DNA of 64,000 nucleotides from Petrocella atlantisensis (GCF_900538275.1 NZ_LR130778.1:930001-994000), one strand, 5' to 3'; numbered from the stretch's first letter, positions 16,743-26,654 are shown. Made by a program: numbers and translations. Notes: generated by a model from the letters alone, not told the origin.

Positions 16743-18128
16743 TTAGTTATTGGTTAAAGCCTTCAGAAAGTATGTCGCATCGTTTTTAAAGTTGGCATTT
16801 GGATACGTATCTAGCATTTTTTGATACGTACTAATGGCTAAATCATTCTGATCTAATCTTTGATAGGATCTTGCCAAATAGTACAATGCTTCATCTGAAA
16901 AATAATCATCTTTCTCATATTTGGATGCCAGTTCGAGATTCGTAATCGCCTCTTCATATCTGCCATTCCTATAGTCTCTGTAACCTTGGTTATAGGCATC
17001 TAGAGCTACTTGGGGGAATATATTCTGAACAGTTTTTTCATAAGTAGCCAATGCACTTTCACTTAGTGCATCTGGTTCAACTTCTTCCAACAACCTGGCT
17101 GCTTCTGTTGCTTTGTCATCTTCATATAGGCTTATAACCCCTAGTAATTTTTCACTTTGCGTTAACTGACGCTGATTTTGTTCCAATTCTGATGTCAGAA
17201 CATTCATCTGCGTATCTGCCTGCTGAATGCTTTCTTCCATACTTTCAACTTGACCTTCTAAAACACTCTGATTGGCTTCAAGAGCATTTACTTGATTCAC
17301 CGCTTCTATATTCTTGTTTTTCTGACTACTCAACAAACTGGGTACGATTAGAAAGGCCATAACCGCCAAACCAATGCCAACACCCACTAAAACTGCTGCA
17401 AATTGGAACATACTGTTGTTCATAGATACTTTAGCACTATGACCAAGGGAAGGTAATCCAAAATAACCCGGTTCTTTTTCTTTTACTTCTTCAAATGCCT
17501 CATCCGTATGTCCCTCTGATTGAATCCATGTCATATATTTTCTTGCTGTACCATGATTATGATCAATAGACAGTACCTTCTGAAGTTTACGTTTGGCTTT
17601 GTCCATTTGGTTTTCATGTATATAGCATAAAGCCAATAAACAATAGGCTTTCGTAAAATTCGGATTCAGTCCAATGACGGCACGTAATTGTATAATAGCC
17701 AAGTCAATACTATTTTGGTTAACAAACACCAAGGCTTGATTATACTTTTTTATTGCATTGTTTAATTTATCTAAATGAACTTGATTGTTTTGAATCCGGT
17801 CCATGTAACCTGTCGCTTCATTATCTAACGGTTCAATATTCTTGCTGATTACCCATTGTTTAAATGCCATAACCGGTTCACCTATTTCTAAATAAACCAG
17901 ACCCAATAAATTTCTAGCTTGAATGTTCTTTTTATCTAGTTTTATACTCTTATTTAGTAGGTCAATAGCGCCACTTAAATCTCGAATTTCAACTTTTTTT
18001 AATCCTAGATTATATATTTTTTTTGATTCAATACCAATTTTTTTATAAATTTCAATCGCCACATGACAATGATTGCAAAATTCTTGGGTATCAAGTAGCT
18101 CTCCACATTTCGGACATATTTTCGCCAT
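16743..18128 (-). CDS. Zinc-ribbon, TPR and transmembrane protein
   Basis: A 461-aa protein with an N-terminal zinc ribbon (CPKCGELLDTQEFCNHC), TPR-like helices at about 35-205, one TM segment at about 245-265 (AAVLVGVGIGLAVMAFLIV), a coiled coil at about 275-325, and C-terminal TPR repeats (NQGYRDYRNGRYEEAITNLE and YYLARSYQRLDQNDLAISTY). The likely topology is a cytoplasmic zinc ribbon and TPR with the C-terminal TPR outside, as in proteins that scaffold membrane complexes. Its function is unknown. It precedes the degenerate enzyme I gene on the same strand with a gap of about 100 bp. Confidence 0.75.
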   Translation of the reverse strand: MAKICPKCGELLDTQEFCNHCHVAIEIYKKIGIESKKIYNLGLKKVEIRDLSGAIDLLNKSIKLDKKNIQARNLLGLVYLEIGEPVMAFKQWVISKNIEPLDNEATGYMDRIQNNQVHLDKLNNAIKKYNQALVFVNQNSIDLAIIQLRAVIGLNPNFTKAYCLLALCYIHENQMDKAKRKLQKVLSIDHNHGTARKYMTWIQSEGHTDEAFEEVKEKEPGYFGLPSLGHSAKVSMNNSMFQFAAVLVGVGIGLAVMAFLIVPSLLSSQKNKNIEAVNQVNALEANQSVLEGQVESMEESIQQADTQMNVLTSELEQNQRQLTQSEKLLGVISLYEDDKATEAARLLEEVEPDALSESALATYEKTVQNIFPQVALDAYNQGYRDYRNGRYEEAITNLELASKYEKDDYFSDEALYYLARSYQRLDQNDLAISTYQKMLDTYPNANFKNDATYFLKALTNN

Positions 18129-18141
18129 TGTTTACCCCCTC

Positions 18142-18285
18142 TTATTTTTTATTTTTTAGCTCTTGAATCAACGCACTTAGAATATCGGACATGTCTTTTG
18201 AATCATAGGCATTAATAACTTCCTCGGCCTCTTCAATCTCTAGACATGGTTGGTATTTTTTAATCTCTTCATCAAAATTAATCAT
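18142..18285 (-). CDS. Conserved-looking 47-aa acidic small protein
   Basis: An ATG at 18283-18285 follows GAGGAGG, embedded in the last codons of folC, at ideal spacing and opens a 47-codon frame (MINFDEEIKKYQPC... ending LIQELKNKK). It is helical and acidic with a basic tail and one Cys. The next gene starts 14 bp later behind its own AGGGGG, so folC, this ORF and the TPR gene look like one transcript. I do not recognise the family. Confidence 0.65.
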   Translation of the reverse strand: MINFDEEIKKYQPCLEIEEAEEVINAYDSKDMSDILSALIQELKNKK

Positions 18286-18288
18286 CTT

Positions 18289-19578
18289 TTAGCCCTCCTC
18301 AATTATTTTTATGATGTCACCTACAAGATATAAAGAACCCACACAACATAAAAGTTGGTCATCCTTCATATCCTTTCTTCTTTTTACGATTAAGTCTTTT
18401 AATTGATCTATAAGGTACACGTTCTCGAATCCGTTTTGCCTAAAGAGAAGCCTAAGCCGCTCTTCTTTTTGGGCTTTTATATATTTTTCTCTTGGAATAA
18501 ATACAGATCGGAGTCTTTTTATGTTACATAGTATTTCTATCATTTCAATGTCTTGCTTGTCGTCCATACATACAAATACCAAATCAATCGTCTTATGTTT
18601 TTCATGCCTATCAATATGATTTACAAATGCTTCGATGCCTTCCTTATTATGGGCACCATCTAATAAGATACCCGGTGTGATATAGGTCATGCGCCCTAAC
18701 CATTTGAAATTGTTAATACCCTCTATTACATCTGATTTGGTAAACTTAAATTGTTGTTGTAGCATATGCATACCGGTAATTGCAATTTTTGCATTATCAA
18801 TCTGGTAGTCTCCAGCCGTATTCATGTGTATCGTTTCATATTCATAATACTTGTTCCTCAAGGAAAAATCAATGCTTTCTTGGTTTCGCACTATGATTTC
18901 GGCGTCAAAGGGAAGAACTTCAACATATGGCGCATTTATTTCTGCTGCTGCTGACCTAACGGTATCATTGACCTCTTCGATAGTATTATACAGTACAACC
19001 GGTATATTCGATCTCATTATGCCGGATTTTTCATAAGCAATTGCCTGTAAGGTTTCACCGAGTATTTGAGTATGATCTAAACTGATATTGGTTATGATGG
19101 TTAAGATTTTGTTATTAAGAGCATTGGTTGTATCTAAACGTCCACCAATCCCTGTTTCTAATATTATTATATCCGGTTTTTCTTTATCGAAATACATGAG
19201 GGCCATGGCGAATATGATTTCAAAAAAAGAAGCTTTTTCATACCCTTCAAGTGCCAACGCTTCCATATACTTATATAGACGTCTATAGATCTTTGTGAAT
19301 GCATCTTTTGATATCATTTGATTATTAATGCGTATACGTTCTCTTATATCCACCAAATGTGGTGATGTAAATGTACCGACTTTGTATCCTGCTGATTGCA
19401 GAATGGAGGCCATCATCATCACAACTGATCCCTTACCATTGGTACCGGCTACATGAACAACCGGTATGTTTTCCATATACCCGATTTTACGTATCAAAGC
19501 CTTGATGACAACAAATCCAGGCAGTTTCCTGAATCTTGGTGTCTCTACTATTTCATTTACAATGTCTTCAAATGTCAT
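18289..19578 (-). CDS. folC: Folylpolyglutamate synthase / dihydrofolate synthase
   Basis: A 429-aa Mur-ligase-fold enzyme that adds glutamate to folates with ATP. The P-loop is VAGTNGKGSVVMMM at about 43-56, followed by GTFTSPHLVDIRERI, the ETGIGGRLDTTN metal-binding segment and DGAHNKEG in the C-terminal domain. Length matches the family. The start follows TAGGAG. Confidence 0.93.
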   Translation of the reverse strand: MTFEDIVNEIVETPRFRKLPGFVVIKALIRKIGYMENIPVVHVAGTNGKGSVVMMMASILQSAGYKVGTFTSPHLVDIRERIRINNQMISKDAFTKIYRRLYKYMEALALEGYEKASFFEIIFAMALMYFDKEKPDIIILETGIGGRLDTTNALNNKILTIITNISLDHTQILGETLQAIAYEKSGIMRSNIPVVLYNTIEEVNDTVRSAAAEINAPYVEVLPFDAEIIVRNQESIDFSLRNKYYEYETIHMNTAGDYQIDNAKIAITGMHMLQQQFKFTKSDVIEGINNFKWLGRMTYITPGILLDGAHNKEGIEAFVNHIDRHEKHKTIDLVFVCMDDKQDIEMIEILCNIKRLRSVFIPREKYIKAQKEERLRLLFRQNGFENVYLIDQLKDLIVKRRKDMKDDQLLCCVGSLYLVGDIIKIIEEG

Positions 19579-19738
19579 ACTATGCTCCTATCTATCTTTA
19601 CCACTTCCTAAACTTATTTCTGATTATATCATATGTATGATCTTTTCTATGCTATGAATGACCCATTGTTTACACTTTATTCATTTTTCTGACCGCGATT
19701 TGACACCTTTTTTACACACTAAACCCATATTATCCCTA

Positions 19739-19744
19739 TATAAT
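19739..19744 (+). promoter_or_regulatory. Probable -10 box of the htrA gene
   Basis: TATAAT 34 bp before the start codon. A TTGACA occurs at 19700-19705 but at non-standard spacing, so the -35 element is uncertain; folC diverges on the other strand. Confidence 0.4.
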
Positions 19745-19777
19745 CATAGTATAGAAAATTATTTAAGGAGTGATTAT

Positions 19778-21064
19778 ATGGAAAACAATATATCCAATCA
19801 AACAGATTTTAATGACAATCAAACAGGCATTAAACCTTCAAATCATCAAAAATACTCAAGAAAATGGTATGTAAAACTTACCGCTTATGTGCTCATACTC
19901 ACTTTTGTAAGTGGCTTGACTTTTGGTGCGGGTTACTTGTCCGCACTGATTTATGGCGATCGTCTGACAAATGGAATTATTAGCACTTCCACACAAAATG
20001 CGGATGATCAACCAGCAACTGCTCAAGTACAGCCTATCCTCTCCGACTATACGGCTTCATCGGATATCTCGGCAATCGCCAGCGCTGTGAGCCCAGCTAT
20101 TGTTACCATTTCTAGCTATTCCGAGCAAACGCCAGGTGGTATATTTGGCAATTCAAATGGTTTTTATGGTGGTACAGGTTCCGGTATCACATTCAAAATG
20201 GAGGATGATGAATTATTAATTGTCACCAATTATCACGTTATAGAAGGTTCCAACCAGATTGAAATAATATTTCATGATGGAACAACCGTTGCCGCTACAG
20301 TTTTAGGTTACGACTCCACCAATGACTTGGCTGTTCTTTCTGTTGATACAAAGATGCTAAAAGGTAAGCTGGATCAAATTGTCTTAGCATCTTTTGGTGA
20401 TTCAGAGGAGATTCAGATCGGCGAGTTGGCTGTGGCTATTGGTAATCCATTAGGCCCTGAATATGCCTCTACAGTAACTGCCGGCATCATCAGTGCGCTT
20501 AACCGAGAAATCTATATTAATAAAAACACCTCCTATGTGAATCTTATACAAACAGATGCTGCTATTAACCCAGGCAATAGCGGTGGGGCCTTACTCAACG
20601 GCAAAGGTGAAGTCATCGGTATAAACAGTGCTAAATATGTCGACACCGGTGTAGAAGGTATTGGATTTGCCATCCCCATTAATCAAGCAAAAGAGACCAT
20701 GGATACGATTTTGGAAAGTCGTTCCGGCGGAGACATCGCTTATCAATTGGCCGATGACCGAGCTTTCCTCGGTGTTCAAGTGATGGATATTACCACCGAG
20801 GTCTATAACAGCACGGGCATGCGTTTTGGAGTTTATATTACCGATGTCATTGCATTCAGCGGCGCTGAGGAAGCCGGCATCCAATCAGGTGATATCATCT
20901 ATAGCCTCGATGGCAAAAAAGTCCAAAATGTACAAGTGCTCTTTGATATTCTAGAAAAAGCTAAGGTCGGTGACACTTTGGAAGTTGGTATTATACGTAA
21001 CGATGAAATCTTAACTTTGAAAGCACCATTGTATAGCTACAAGAACATCATGGATCAACAATAA
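19778..21064 (+). CDS. htrA: HtrA/DegP-type membrane-anchored serine protease
   Basis: A 428-aa trypsin-like protease: a short cytoplasmic N-terminus, one TM helix at about 32-55, the protease domain and one C-terminal PDZ domain (about 320-415). The catalytic triad is visible as His in IVTNYHVIEGS, Asp in STNDLAVLSV and Ser in NPGNSGGAL. It degrades damaged proteins at the outer face of the membrane. The start at 19778 follows AAGGAG by 6 nt; the frame is open 40 codons further upstream without such a site. It stands alone with a terminator at 21079-21117. Confidence 0.94.
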   Translation: MENNISNQTDFNDNQTGIKPSNHQKYSRKWYVKLTAYVLILTFVSGLTFGAGYLSALIYGDRLTNGIISTSTQNADDQPATAQVQPILSDYTASSDISAIASAVSPAIVTISSYSEQTPGGIFGNSNGFYGGTGSGITFKMEDDELLIVTNYHVIEGSNQIEIIFHDGTTVAATVLGYDSTNDLAVLSVDTKMLKGKLDQIVLASFGDSEEIQIGELAVAIGNPLGPEYASTVTAGIISALNREIYINKNTSYVNLIQTDAAINPGNSGGALLNGKGEVIGINSAKYVDTGVEGIGFAIPINQAKETMDTILESRSGGDIAYQLADDRAFLGVQVMDITTEVYNSTGMRFGVYITDVIAFSGAEEAGIQSGDIIYSLDGKKVQNVQVLFDILEKAKVGDTLEVGIIRNDEILTLKAPLYSYKNIMDQQ

Positions 21065-21078
21065 AATACGATTCATAC

Positions 21079-21117
21079 AAGAAAAAAGGTTGATTATATT
21101 CATCAACCTTTTTTCTT
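21079..21117. terminator. Bidirectional terminator between htrA and the Lys-rich gene
   Basis: AAGAAAAAAGGTTGAT (21079-21094) pairs perfectly with 21102-21117. It serves htrA, and it overlaps the last four codons and stop of the opposing Lys-rich gene. Confidence 0.85.
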
Positions 21118-21372
21118 GCCGTTCTTTTTCTTGTTTTTCTTGTTTTTCTTCTTAAGCTTTTTCTTATCTTCTTTTTTGTTTTTATCTTTTTGATTAGCTT
21201 GAATCAAATCTTTTATCTCTTTTATCTCTTTTATCTCTTTTATCTCTTTCGTCTCTTTCTTCTTAATTTTCTTAATCTTTGAGACGTCCTTCTCTATTGA
21301 TGTTAAACGTAGAGGACAGTTTTTGCAGTACTTGTTGTTCTTTTTCCATTTATCACAGCATTTACTCGCCAT
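21103..21372 (-). CDS. Lysine-rich small protein with N-terminal Cys cluster
   Basis: An 89-aa very basic protein: about half the residues are Lys, with the repeated tripeptide KEI (four times in a row) encoded by a 9-bp tandem repeat. The N-terminus has a CC...C...CxxC pattern (MASKCCDKWKKNNKYCKNCP), which could bind a metal. The start follows GAAAGGG at suitable spacing. The composition fits a nucleic-acid-binding or disordered protein, but the function is unknown. Its 3' codons form one arm of a terminator. Confidence 0.55.
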   Translation of the reverse strand: MASKCCDKWKKNNKYCKNCPLRLTSIEKDVSKIKKIKKKETKEIKEIKEIKEIKDLIQANQKDKNKKEDKKKLKKKNKKNKKKNGKKKG

Positions 21373-21466
21373 TTAATCGCCCTTTCTGATGACTGGCCAT
21401 TCAATGCAATTATATAAACATATAGCTCATCTTCCTCTATAGTATAGCATATTAGCCTTCTTTAGG

Positions 21467-23131
21467 CTATCGATTCAACCTATTGATGCTACTTATAATT
21501 GCCTTAATAGAAGCTTTACTTGTATTTCTATCTATGCCTAGGCCAAAAGCCGAGATGCCTTTATGATTCTTTAATTGAATGTAAGCGATTGCTTCTGCAT
21601 TTTCACCTATACCAATTGCATGTTCATCATAAGATATAAGTTCATAATCCATGTTGCCTTCTTTTTGTAATCCATGAATGAAAGCTGATATAGGACCGTT
21701 GCCCTGGCCTTGTAATGTTTTTTCTACACCGTCTAAAATGACTTTCGCCTCAATCATAACCACTTGATCATTTTCTTCTTGATAGGTACTTTTAAAAGAT
21801 TCTAATTGGAAGGTGCCTTCGACATTAATAAATTCATCAAAAAGAATGTTTTTGATTTCTAAGGCTGTTAATTCCTTGCCTGTTTGATCTGTCATCTTCT
21901 GCACCGGAAGGCTAATTTCAGGATGCATACCTTTTGGTAATTTATAGCCAAAAGCTTCTTCAAGGATATACGCGACACCACCTTTTCCGGATTGACTGTT
22001 GATACGGATAATGGGTTCATACTGACGTCCGATATCTGCAGGATCAATGGGTAGATAAGGCACATTCCAGAAAGTACTATCTTTTTCGTTGGCTTTTAGA
22101 CCCTTTCTTATTGCATCCTGATGAGATCCTGAAAAAGCTGTATAAACCAACTCGCCAGCATATGGATGTCTTTGATGCACACTCATGCCTGTACATCGTT
22201 CATAAACTTCTATCACTTTATTAACTTCATCGATTTTTACACCAGGATCGACACCTTGGGTAAAGAGGTTCAAGGCAAGTGTTAGTATATCTACATTGCC
22301 TGTTCTTTCTCCATTACCAAATAAGGTTCCTTCCACACGGTCCGCACCTGCCAATAAGCCAAGTTCTGTTGCCGCTACACCTGTACCTCTATCGTTATGG
22401 GTATGCAAACTTATGAGTACACTGTCACGACGATTGATGTGTCGGCTAAACCATTCAACTTGATCGGCATAGACATTGGGCGTACTCATTTCTACTGTTG
22501 CCGGTAGATTTAGAATCATTTTATGTTCCGGCGTAGGTTGCCAGACGTCTATAACCGCATTTGAAACTTCTAGAGCATATTCCATCTCTGTCCCTGTAAA
22601 GCTTTCCGGAGAATACTCAAAAGTAAACTCTGTTTCCGGGTATTTGGCTGCATAGATTTGTAACCATTTCGCACCTTGTATGGCCATTGCCTTGATTTCT
22701 TCTTGACTCTTACCAAAAACCACATCTCTTTGTTGGGTGGAGGTTGAATTGTAAACATGCACGATTGCTTTTTTAGCACCTTTAAGGGCTTCAAATGTTT
22801 TTGCTATCAAGTGTTCTCTCGCCTGGACCAATACCTGAACCTTAATATCATCTGTTATGTAACCTTCTTCAATGAGCGTTCTAAGAAAGTTATATTCCGT
22901 ATCAGAAGCCGAAGGGAATCCTATTTCAATTTCCTTGTAGCCCATTGATTTTATTAGATTAAAAAATTCCAATTTGGCCTCAATACCCATAGGTACGGGT
23001 AATGCTTGGTTACCATCTCTTAGGTCAACACTACACCAGACGGGTGCTTGATCCATTGTTTTTGATGGCCATGTACGGTCATGTAACTCCATTGTTGGGT
23101 ATTTTTTATACTTCATATAACTTTTCTTCAT
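21467..23131 (-). CDS. leuA: 2-isopropylmalate synthase (LeuA2-type)
   Basis: A 554-aa enzyme that condenses acetyl-CoA with 2-oxoisovalerate, the first step of leucine synthesis. The N-terminal TIM barrel carries WCSVDLRDGNQAL (metal-binding Asp), HTHNDRGTGVAATELG (metal-binding His) and LFGNGERTGNVD. The C-terminal LeuA allosteric domain (about 430-550) binds leucine. The length and the MDQAPVWCSVDLRDG opening fit the longer LeuA2/yeast-like type. The start follows GGAGGG. It is preceded by a leucine T-box. Confidence 0.94.
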   Translation of the reverse strand: MKKSYMKYKKYPTMELHDRTWPSKTMDQAPVWCSVDLRDGNQALPVPMGIEAKLEFFNLIKSMGYKEIEIGFPSASDTEYNFLRTLIEEGYITDDIKVQVLVQAREHLIAKTFEALKGAKKAIVHVYNSTSTQQRDVVFGKSQEEIKAMAIQGAKWLQIYAAKYPETEFTFEYSPESFTGTEMEYALEVSNAVIDVWQPTPEHKMILNLPATVEMSTPNVYADQVEWFSRHINRRDSVLISLHTHNDRGTGVAATELGLLAGADRVEGTLFGNGERTGNVDILTLALNLFTQGVDPGVKIDEVNKVIEVYERCTGMSVHQRHPYAGELVYTAFSGSHQDAIRKGLKANEKDSTFWNVPYLPIDPADIGRQYEPIIRINSQSGKGGVAYILEEAFGYKLPKGMHPEISLPVQKMTDQTGKELTALEIKNILFDEFINVEGTFQLESFKSTYQEENDQVVMIEAKVILDGVEKTLQGQGNGPISAFIHGLQKEGNMDYELISYDEHAIGIGENAEAIAYIQLKNHKGISAFGLGIDRNTSKASIKAIISSINRLNR

Positions 23132-23167
23132 ACTAATTCCCTCCTATTTTTAATAAACAATTATATA

Positions 23168-23436
23168 AAAAAACCTCTCGTCTCTTTTGTATAGAGACGA
23201 AAGGTGACTTCCGCGTTACCACTCTGATTCATTCCAAAGGAATGCGCTCATTAAGATACCAACATATCTTTATCGATATAACGGTCGAACCCGACAATGC
23301 CTACTGTTACTTCAACATGTGACTCCAAGGCTAGTTCAATATCCCTTCACTGTTGTTTTGCACCTACCAACAACTCTCTGATGCTTCAGAATATCTACTG
23401 CTCCTCTTCACGGTCTTTACAGAATATAATTTTTAC
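23168..23436 (-). promoter_or_regulatory. T-box leader, leucine (controls leuA)
   Basis: Minus-strand leader with AGAGAG, a specifier segment GAACTAGCC giving CTA (Leu) at 23332-23334, the T-box TGGTAACGCGG at 23211-23221 and the terminator CCTTTCGTCTCT/AGAGACGAGAGG with seven T at 23168-23204. Specifier and target gene agree. Confidence 0.93.
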
Positions 23437-23437
23437 C

Positions 23438-23466
23438 ATCATAACGCATTTTAATAACTCTGTCAA
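23438..23466 (-). promoter_or_regulatory. Promoter of the leuA T-box transcript
   Basis: TTGACA (23461-23466) and TATGAT (23438-23443) with a 17-bp spacer. The -35 box abuts the valS stop codon. Confidence 0.75.
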
Positions 23467-23467
23467 G

Positions 23468-26110
23468 TTATTGCTTTAAACTTTCAAGGCGCTCTTTGGT
23501 CTGTGTCAGCATTTGCTCATACTTAGATTGCTTTTCTCGCTCCTCAGTAATGACTTTTTCAGGTGCCTTAGCTACAAAACCTTGATTGTTCAATTTACCT
23601 GATACTCTTGCTAATTCTTTTTCAAGCTTTATCACTTCATTCTCAAGACGTTCAATCTCTTTCTCAATATCAACAAGCTCACTAAAGGGCATATAGATGG
23701 TGGCATTGGGTATGATGACAGATACAGCATCCTCATCTATATCTATTTTATGATGTTGTATCAGGACTTCACTGGCATAACCTAAGGTTGCAAAAAAGAC
23801 ACGCCCATCCTCAAAAGTCTGAACAACTGCCGGATCTTCTGAAACCACAAATACTTTGGCTTTCTTTGATGGCGGAACATTCATGTTCGCTCTTAAGTTC
23901 CGAATTCCTCTAACAGCCTCTTTGATCATGCTGATATCTGTTTCTTCTTTTTCAAAATGCCATTTCGTCTTAAATACCGGCCAATTGGATATCATAATTG
24001 ATGGCTCTTCATCTTGAAGTGTTAAAAATATCTCTTCTGTTATAAAGGGCATAAACGGATGTAGTAATTTCAGACAATCAATTAATACCGTCTTCAATGT
24101 CCATAAAGCACTGTTTTTAGTACTATCGTCATCATTATAGAGTCTTGGCTTCACCATTTCTATGTACCAATCGCAAAACTCTTCCCATACAAAGTCATAA
24201 AGCTTTGAAACGGCAATTCCCAAATCATATTTATCTAAAGTATCTGTTACATCTTTGGTTAATGTGTTGACTTTGGATAAGATCCATCGGTCTGCAGGTG
24301 TTAACGCTTCAACAGAAGGTTCTTCCACTTTCTTGTCATCCAGATTCATCATGATAAATCTAGATGCATTCCATAACTTATTACCAAAATTCCTATTGGC
24401 TTCAACACGTTCTTGATAATAGCGCATATCATTACCGGGTGCATTTCCTGAAATGAGCGTTAGTCTCAGAGCATCTGCACCATAGGACTCTATGACTTCC
24501 AGTGGATCAATACCATTTCCAAGGCTTTTACTCATCTTACGGCCTTCTGAGTCTCTCACTAAACCATGCATGACCACCGTATCAAAAGGTAACTTACCTG
24601 TAAATTCAAGACCAGAGAACACCATTCTAATAACCCAAAAGAAAATAATATCATATCCGGTTACAAGTACATTGGTTGGATAAAAATACTCGAGCTCCGG
24701 CGTTTTTTCAGGCCAGCCTAAGGTAGAAAATGGCCAGAGCGCTGAACTGAACCAAGTATCCAGACTGTCTTCATCCTGTCGAATATGATTGGATTGACAA
24801 TGGCTACAAACCGTTGGATGCTTTTTACTAATGGTTGTCGCACCACAGTCATCACAATAATAAGCAGGTATGCGATGCCCCCACCACAATTGTCTGGATA
24901 TACACCAGTCATGTATATTCTCAAGCCAATTCATATAAACTTTGCCATACCGTTCAGGTACAAACTTTAAGTCACCACTTTTATATGCTTCTATAGCCGG
25001 TTTTGAAAGTTCCTCCATTTTAAGAAACCATTGTGACTTAATAAGTGGTTCAACCACCGTATTACAACGGTCATGAAGACCGACATTGTGGGTATGATCC
25101 TCTACTTTTACCAAATAGTCATTTTCATCTAAGTCTTTAACCAGCGCTTTTCGTGCATCATATCGGTCCATACCTGCGTATTTACCACCCTGTTCATTGA
25201 TGGTACCGTCATCATGCATGACATTAATCTTCTCTAAATTATGACGTTCTCCAACTTCAAAGTCATTAGGGTCATGGGCCGGCGTTATCTTTACACAACC
25301 GGTTCCAAAGTCTTTATCCACATATGTATCTGCGATAATCGGAATCTCACGATTCACGATTGGCAGCACTACATTTTTACCAATAAGATGGGCATAACGC
25401 TCATCATCCGGATGAACTGCAACCGCTGTGTCTCCAAGTAACGTTTCGGGTCTTGTTGTTGCAATTTCTACGAATCCATCTTCACCCACAATCGGATACT
25501 TAATATGCCAAAAATGTCCCTGCATTTCTTCATGCTCAACTTCAGCTTCGGATATGGTCGTTTGACAAACCGGACACCAGTTAATCATTTTAGCACCTTT
25601 GTAGATATAGCCTTTTTCGTAATATTGAACAAATACATCGAGTACGGCATCTGAGCAACCTTCATCCAGTGTGAATCTTTCTCGATCCCAATCACAAGAA
25701 GTTCCAAGCTTTTTAAGCTGAGAAACGATGATACCACCGTATTCTTCTTTCCATTTCCATGCATGCTCCATAAAACCTTCACGTCCAAGGGTATCTTTAT
25801 CAATACCTTGTTCTGCGAGTGCTTTAACAATCTTCACTTCAGTAGCAATAGCCGCGTGGTCCGTACCCGGTTGCCACAATGTTTCATAACCCTGCATGCG
25901 CTTCCAACGAATGATGATATCCTGTATTGTGTTATCTAGAGCGTGCCCCATATGCAGCTGCCCTGTTATATTCGGTGGTGGTATTACAATGGTAAAGGGT
26001 TCTTTTTGAGGATTGACTTCTGCATGAAAATATTTTTTATCCAGCCAGTCCTGATAGATTCTTTCTTCTACTTGCTTGGGATCATAGATTTTTTCCAGTT
26101 CTTTTGCCAT
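23468..26110 (-). CDS. valS: Valine--tRNA ligase
   Basis: An 880-aa class I synthetase. HIGH is PPPNITGQLHMGHALD at about 44-59, KMSKS is GRKMSKSLGNG near 525, the editing domain has the TTRPETLLGDTAVAVHPDD motif, and the C-terminal coiled coil (about 810-880) binds tRNA. Length is typical. The start follows GGAGG. It is the second gene behind a valine T-box, after a 74-aa membrane protein gene. Confidence 0.96.
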   Translation of the reverse strand: MAKELEKIYDPKQVEERIYQDWLDKKYFHAEVNPQKEPFTIVIPPPNITGQLHMGHALDNTIQDIIIRWKRMQGYETLWQPGTDHAAIATEVKIVKALAEQGIDKDTLGREGFMEHAWKWKEEYGGIIVSQLKKLGTSCDWDRERFTLDEGCSDAVLDVFVQYYEKGYIYKGAKMINWCPVCQTTISEAEVEHEEMQGHFWHIKYPIVGEDGFVEIATTRPETLLGDTAVAVHPDDERYAHLIGKNVVLPIVNREIPIIADTYVDKDFGTGCVKITPAHDPNDFEVGERHNLEKINVMHDDGTINEQGGKYAGMDRYDARKALVKDLDENDYLVKVEDHTHNVGLHDRCNTVVEPLIKSQWFLKMEELSKPAIEAYKSGDLKFVPERYGKVYMNWLENIHDWCISRQLWWGHRIPAYYCDDCGATTISKKHPTVCSHCQSNHIRQDEDSLDTWFSSALWPFSTLGWPEKTPELEYFYPTNVLVTGYDIIFFWVIRMVFSGLEFTGKLPFDTVVMHGLVRDSEGRKMSKSLGNGIDPLEVIESYGADALRLTLISGNAPGNDMRYYQERVEANRNFGNKLWNASRFIMMNLDDKKVEEPSVEALTPADRWILSKVNTLTKDVTDTLDKYDLGIAVSKLYDFVWEEFCDWYIEMVKPRLYNDDDSTKNSALWTLKTVLIDCLKLLHPFMPFITEEIFLTLQDEEPSIMISNWPVFKTKWHFEKEETDISMIKEAVRGIRNLRANMNVPPSKKAKVFVVSEDPAVVQTFEDGRVFFATLGYASEVLIQHHKIDIDEDAVSVIIPNATIYMPFSELVDIEKEIERLENEVIKLEKELARVSGKLNNQGFVAKAPEKVITEEREKQSKYEQMLTQTKERLESLKQ

Positions 26111-26155
26111 TTTTATTCCTCCAATAGTCTATGCCTATATAGTGACATTCATTCC

Positions 26156-26380
26156 CTAAATAAATGATAGGATTAGAATCATGACGCCTAATAATAACAT
26201 GAGGCCCCCAACGATTTTTAGTACGAGCATGCCACTTCCAATAAGCATTAGATATGATTTATTGTCCTTCGGTTGGTCTTCATAATTTTTTACTGTTTTG
26301 ACACCACTTCTATATATTGATCTTGAACTTACTAATAAAATAAGTCCAACAAAAGCCAACATAATCCCAAATATCTCCAT
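26156..26380 (-). CDS. Small two-helix membrane protein upstream of valS
   Basis: A 74-aa protein with TM segments at about 4-20 (FGIMLAFVGLILLVSS) and 46-73, joined by a polar loop. The start follows AAGGGGTGG by 3-6 nt. It lies between the valine T-box and valS with a 45-bp gap to valS and no terminator, so it should be induced by uncharged tRNA-Val together with valS. The family is not recognised. Confidence 0.65.
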   Translation of the reverse strand: MEIFGIMLAFVGLILLVSSRSIYRSGVKTVKNYEDQPKDNKSYLMLIGSGMLVLKIVGGLMLLLGVMILILSFI

Positions 26381-26403
26381 TGTCCACCCCTTAACCTGAT
26401 AAT

Positions 26404-26650
26404 AAAAAAGGTCCTATCGTTCACAATAAAGGACGATCAGACCGTGGTACCACCTTAATTCCTAGCCTAGCTAGGCACTTATGAGTCGATAACGGGACCA
26501 GACGTTTGTACTTACTTACTTTCAGCACAACTGCTCAAAAGCTACATTCTGTTGGGATTATCCAAGAGTCTTTCAGCCTAGGACTCTCATCTCTAAAGGA
26601 TATCTTTCAACATACTCCTCTTTTTCATAGCATGTATGATTTTCGATTGA
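26404..26650 (-). promoter_or_regulatory. T-box leader, valine
   Basis: Minus-strand leader with a specifier segment GAATGTAGC giving GTA (Val) at 26543-26545, the T-box GGTGGTACCACG at 26444-26455 and a terminator hairpin at 26410-26443 followed by T. It controls the 74-aa ORF and valS. Confidence 0.92.
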
Positions 26651-26654
26651 AATA

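Noticed and set aside
21190-21250. Tandem TTTTATCTC repeats as a CRISPR or satellite
   Set aside because: They are 9-bp coding repeats for Lys-Glu-Ile within a lysine-rich ORF, with no spacers.
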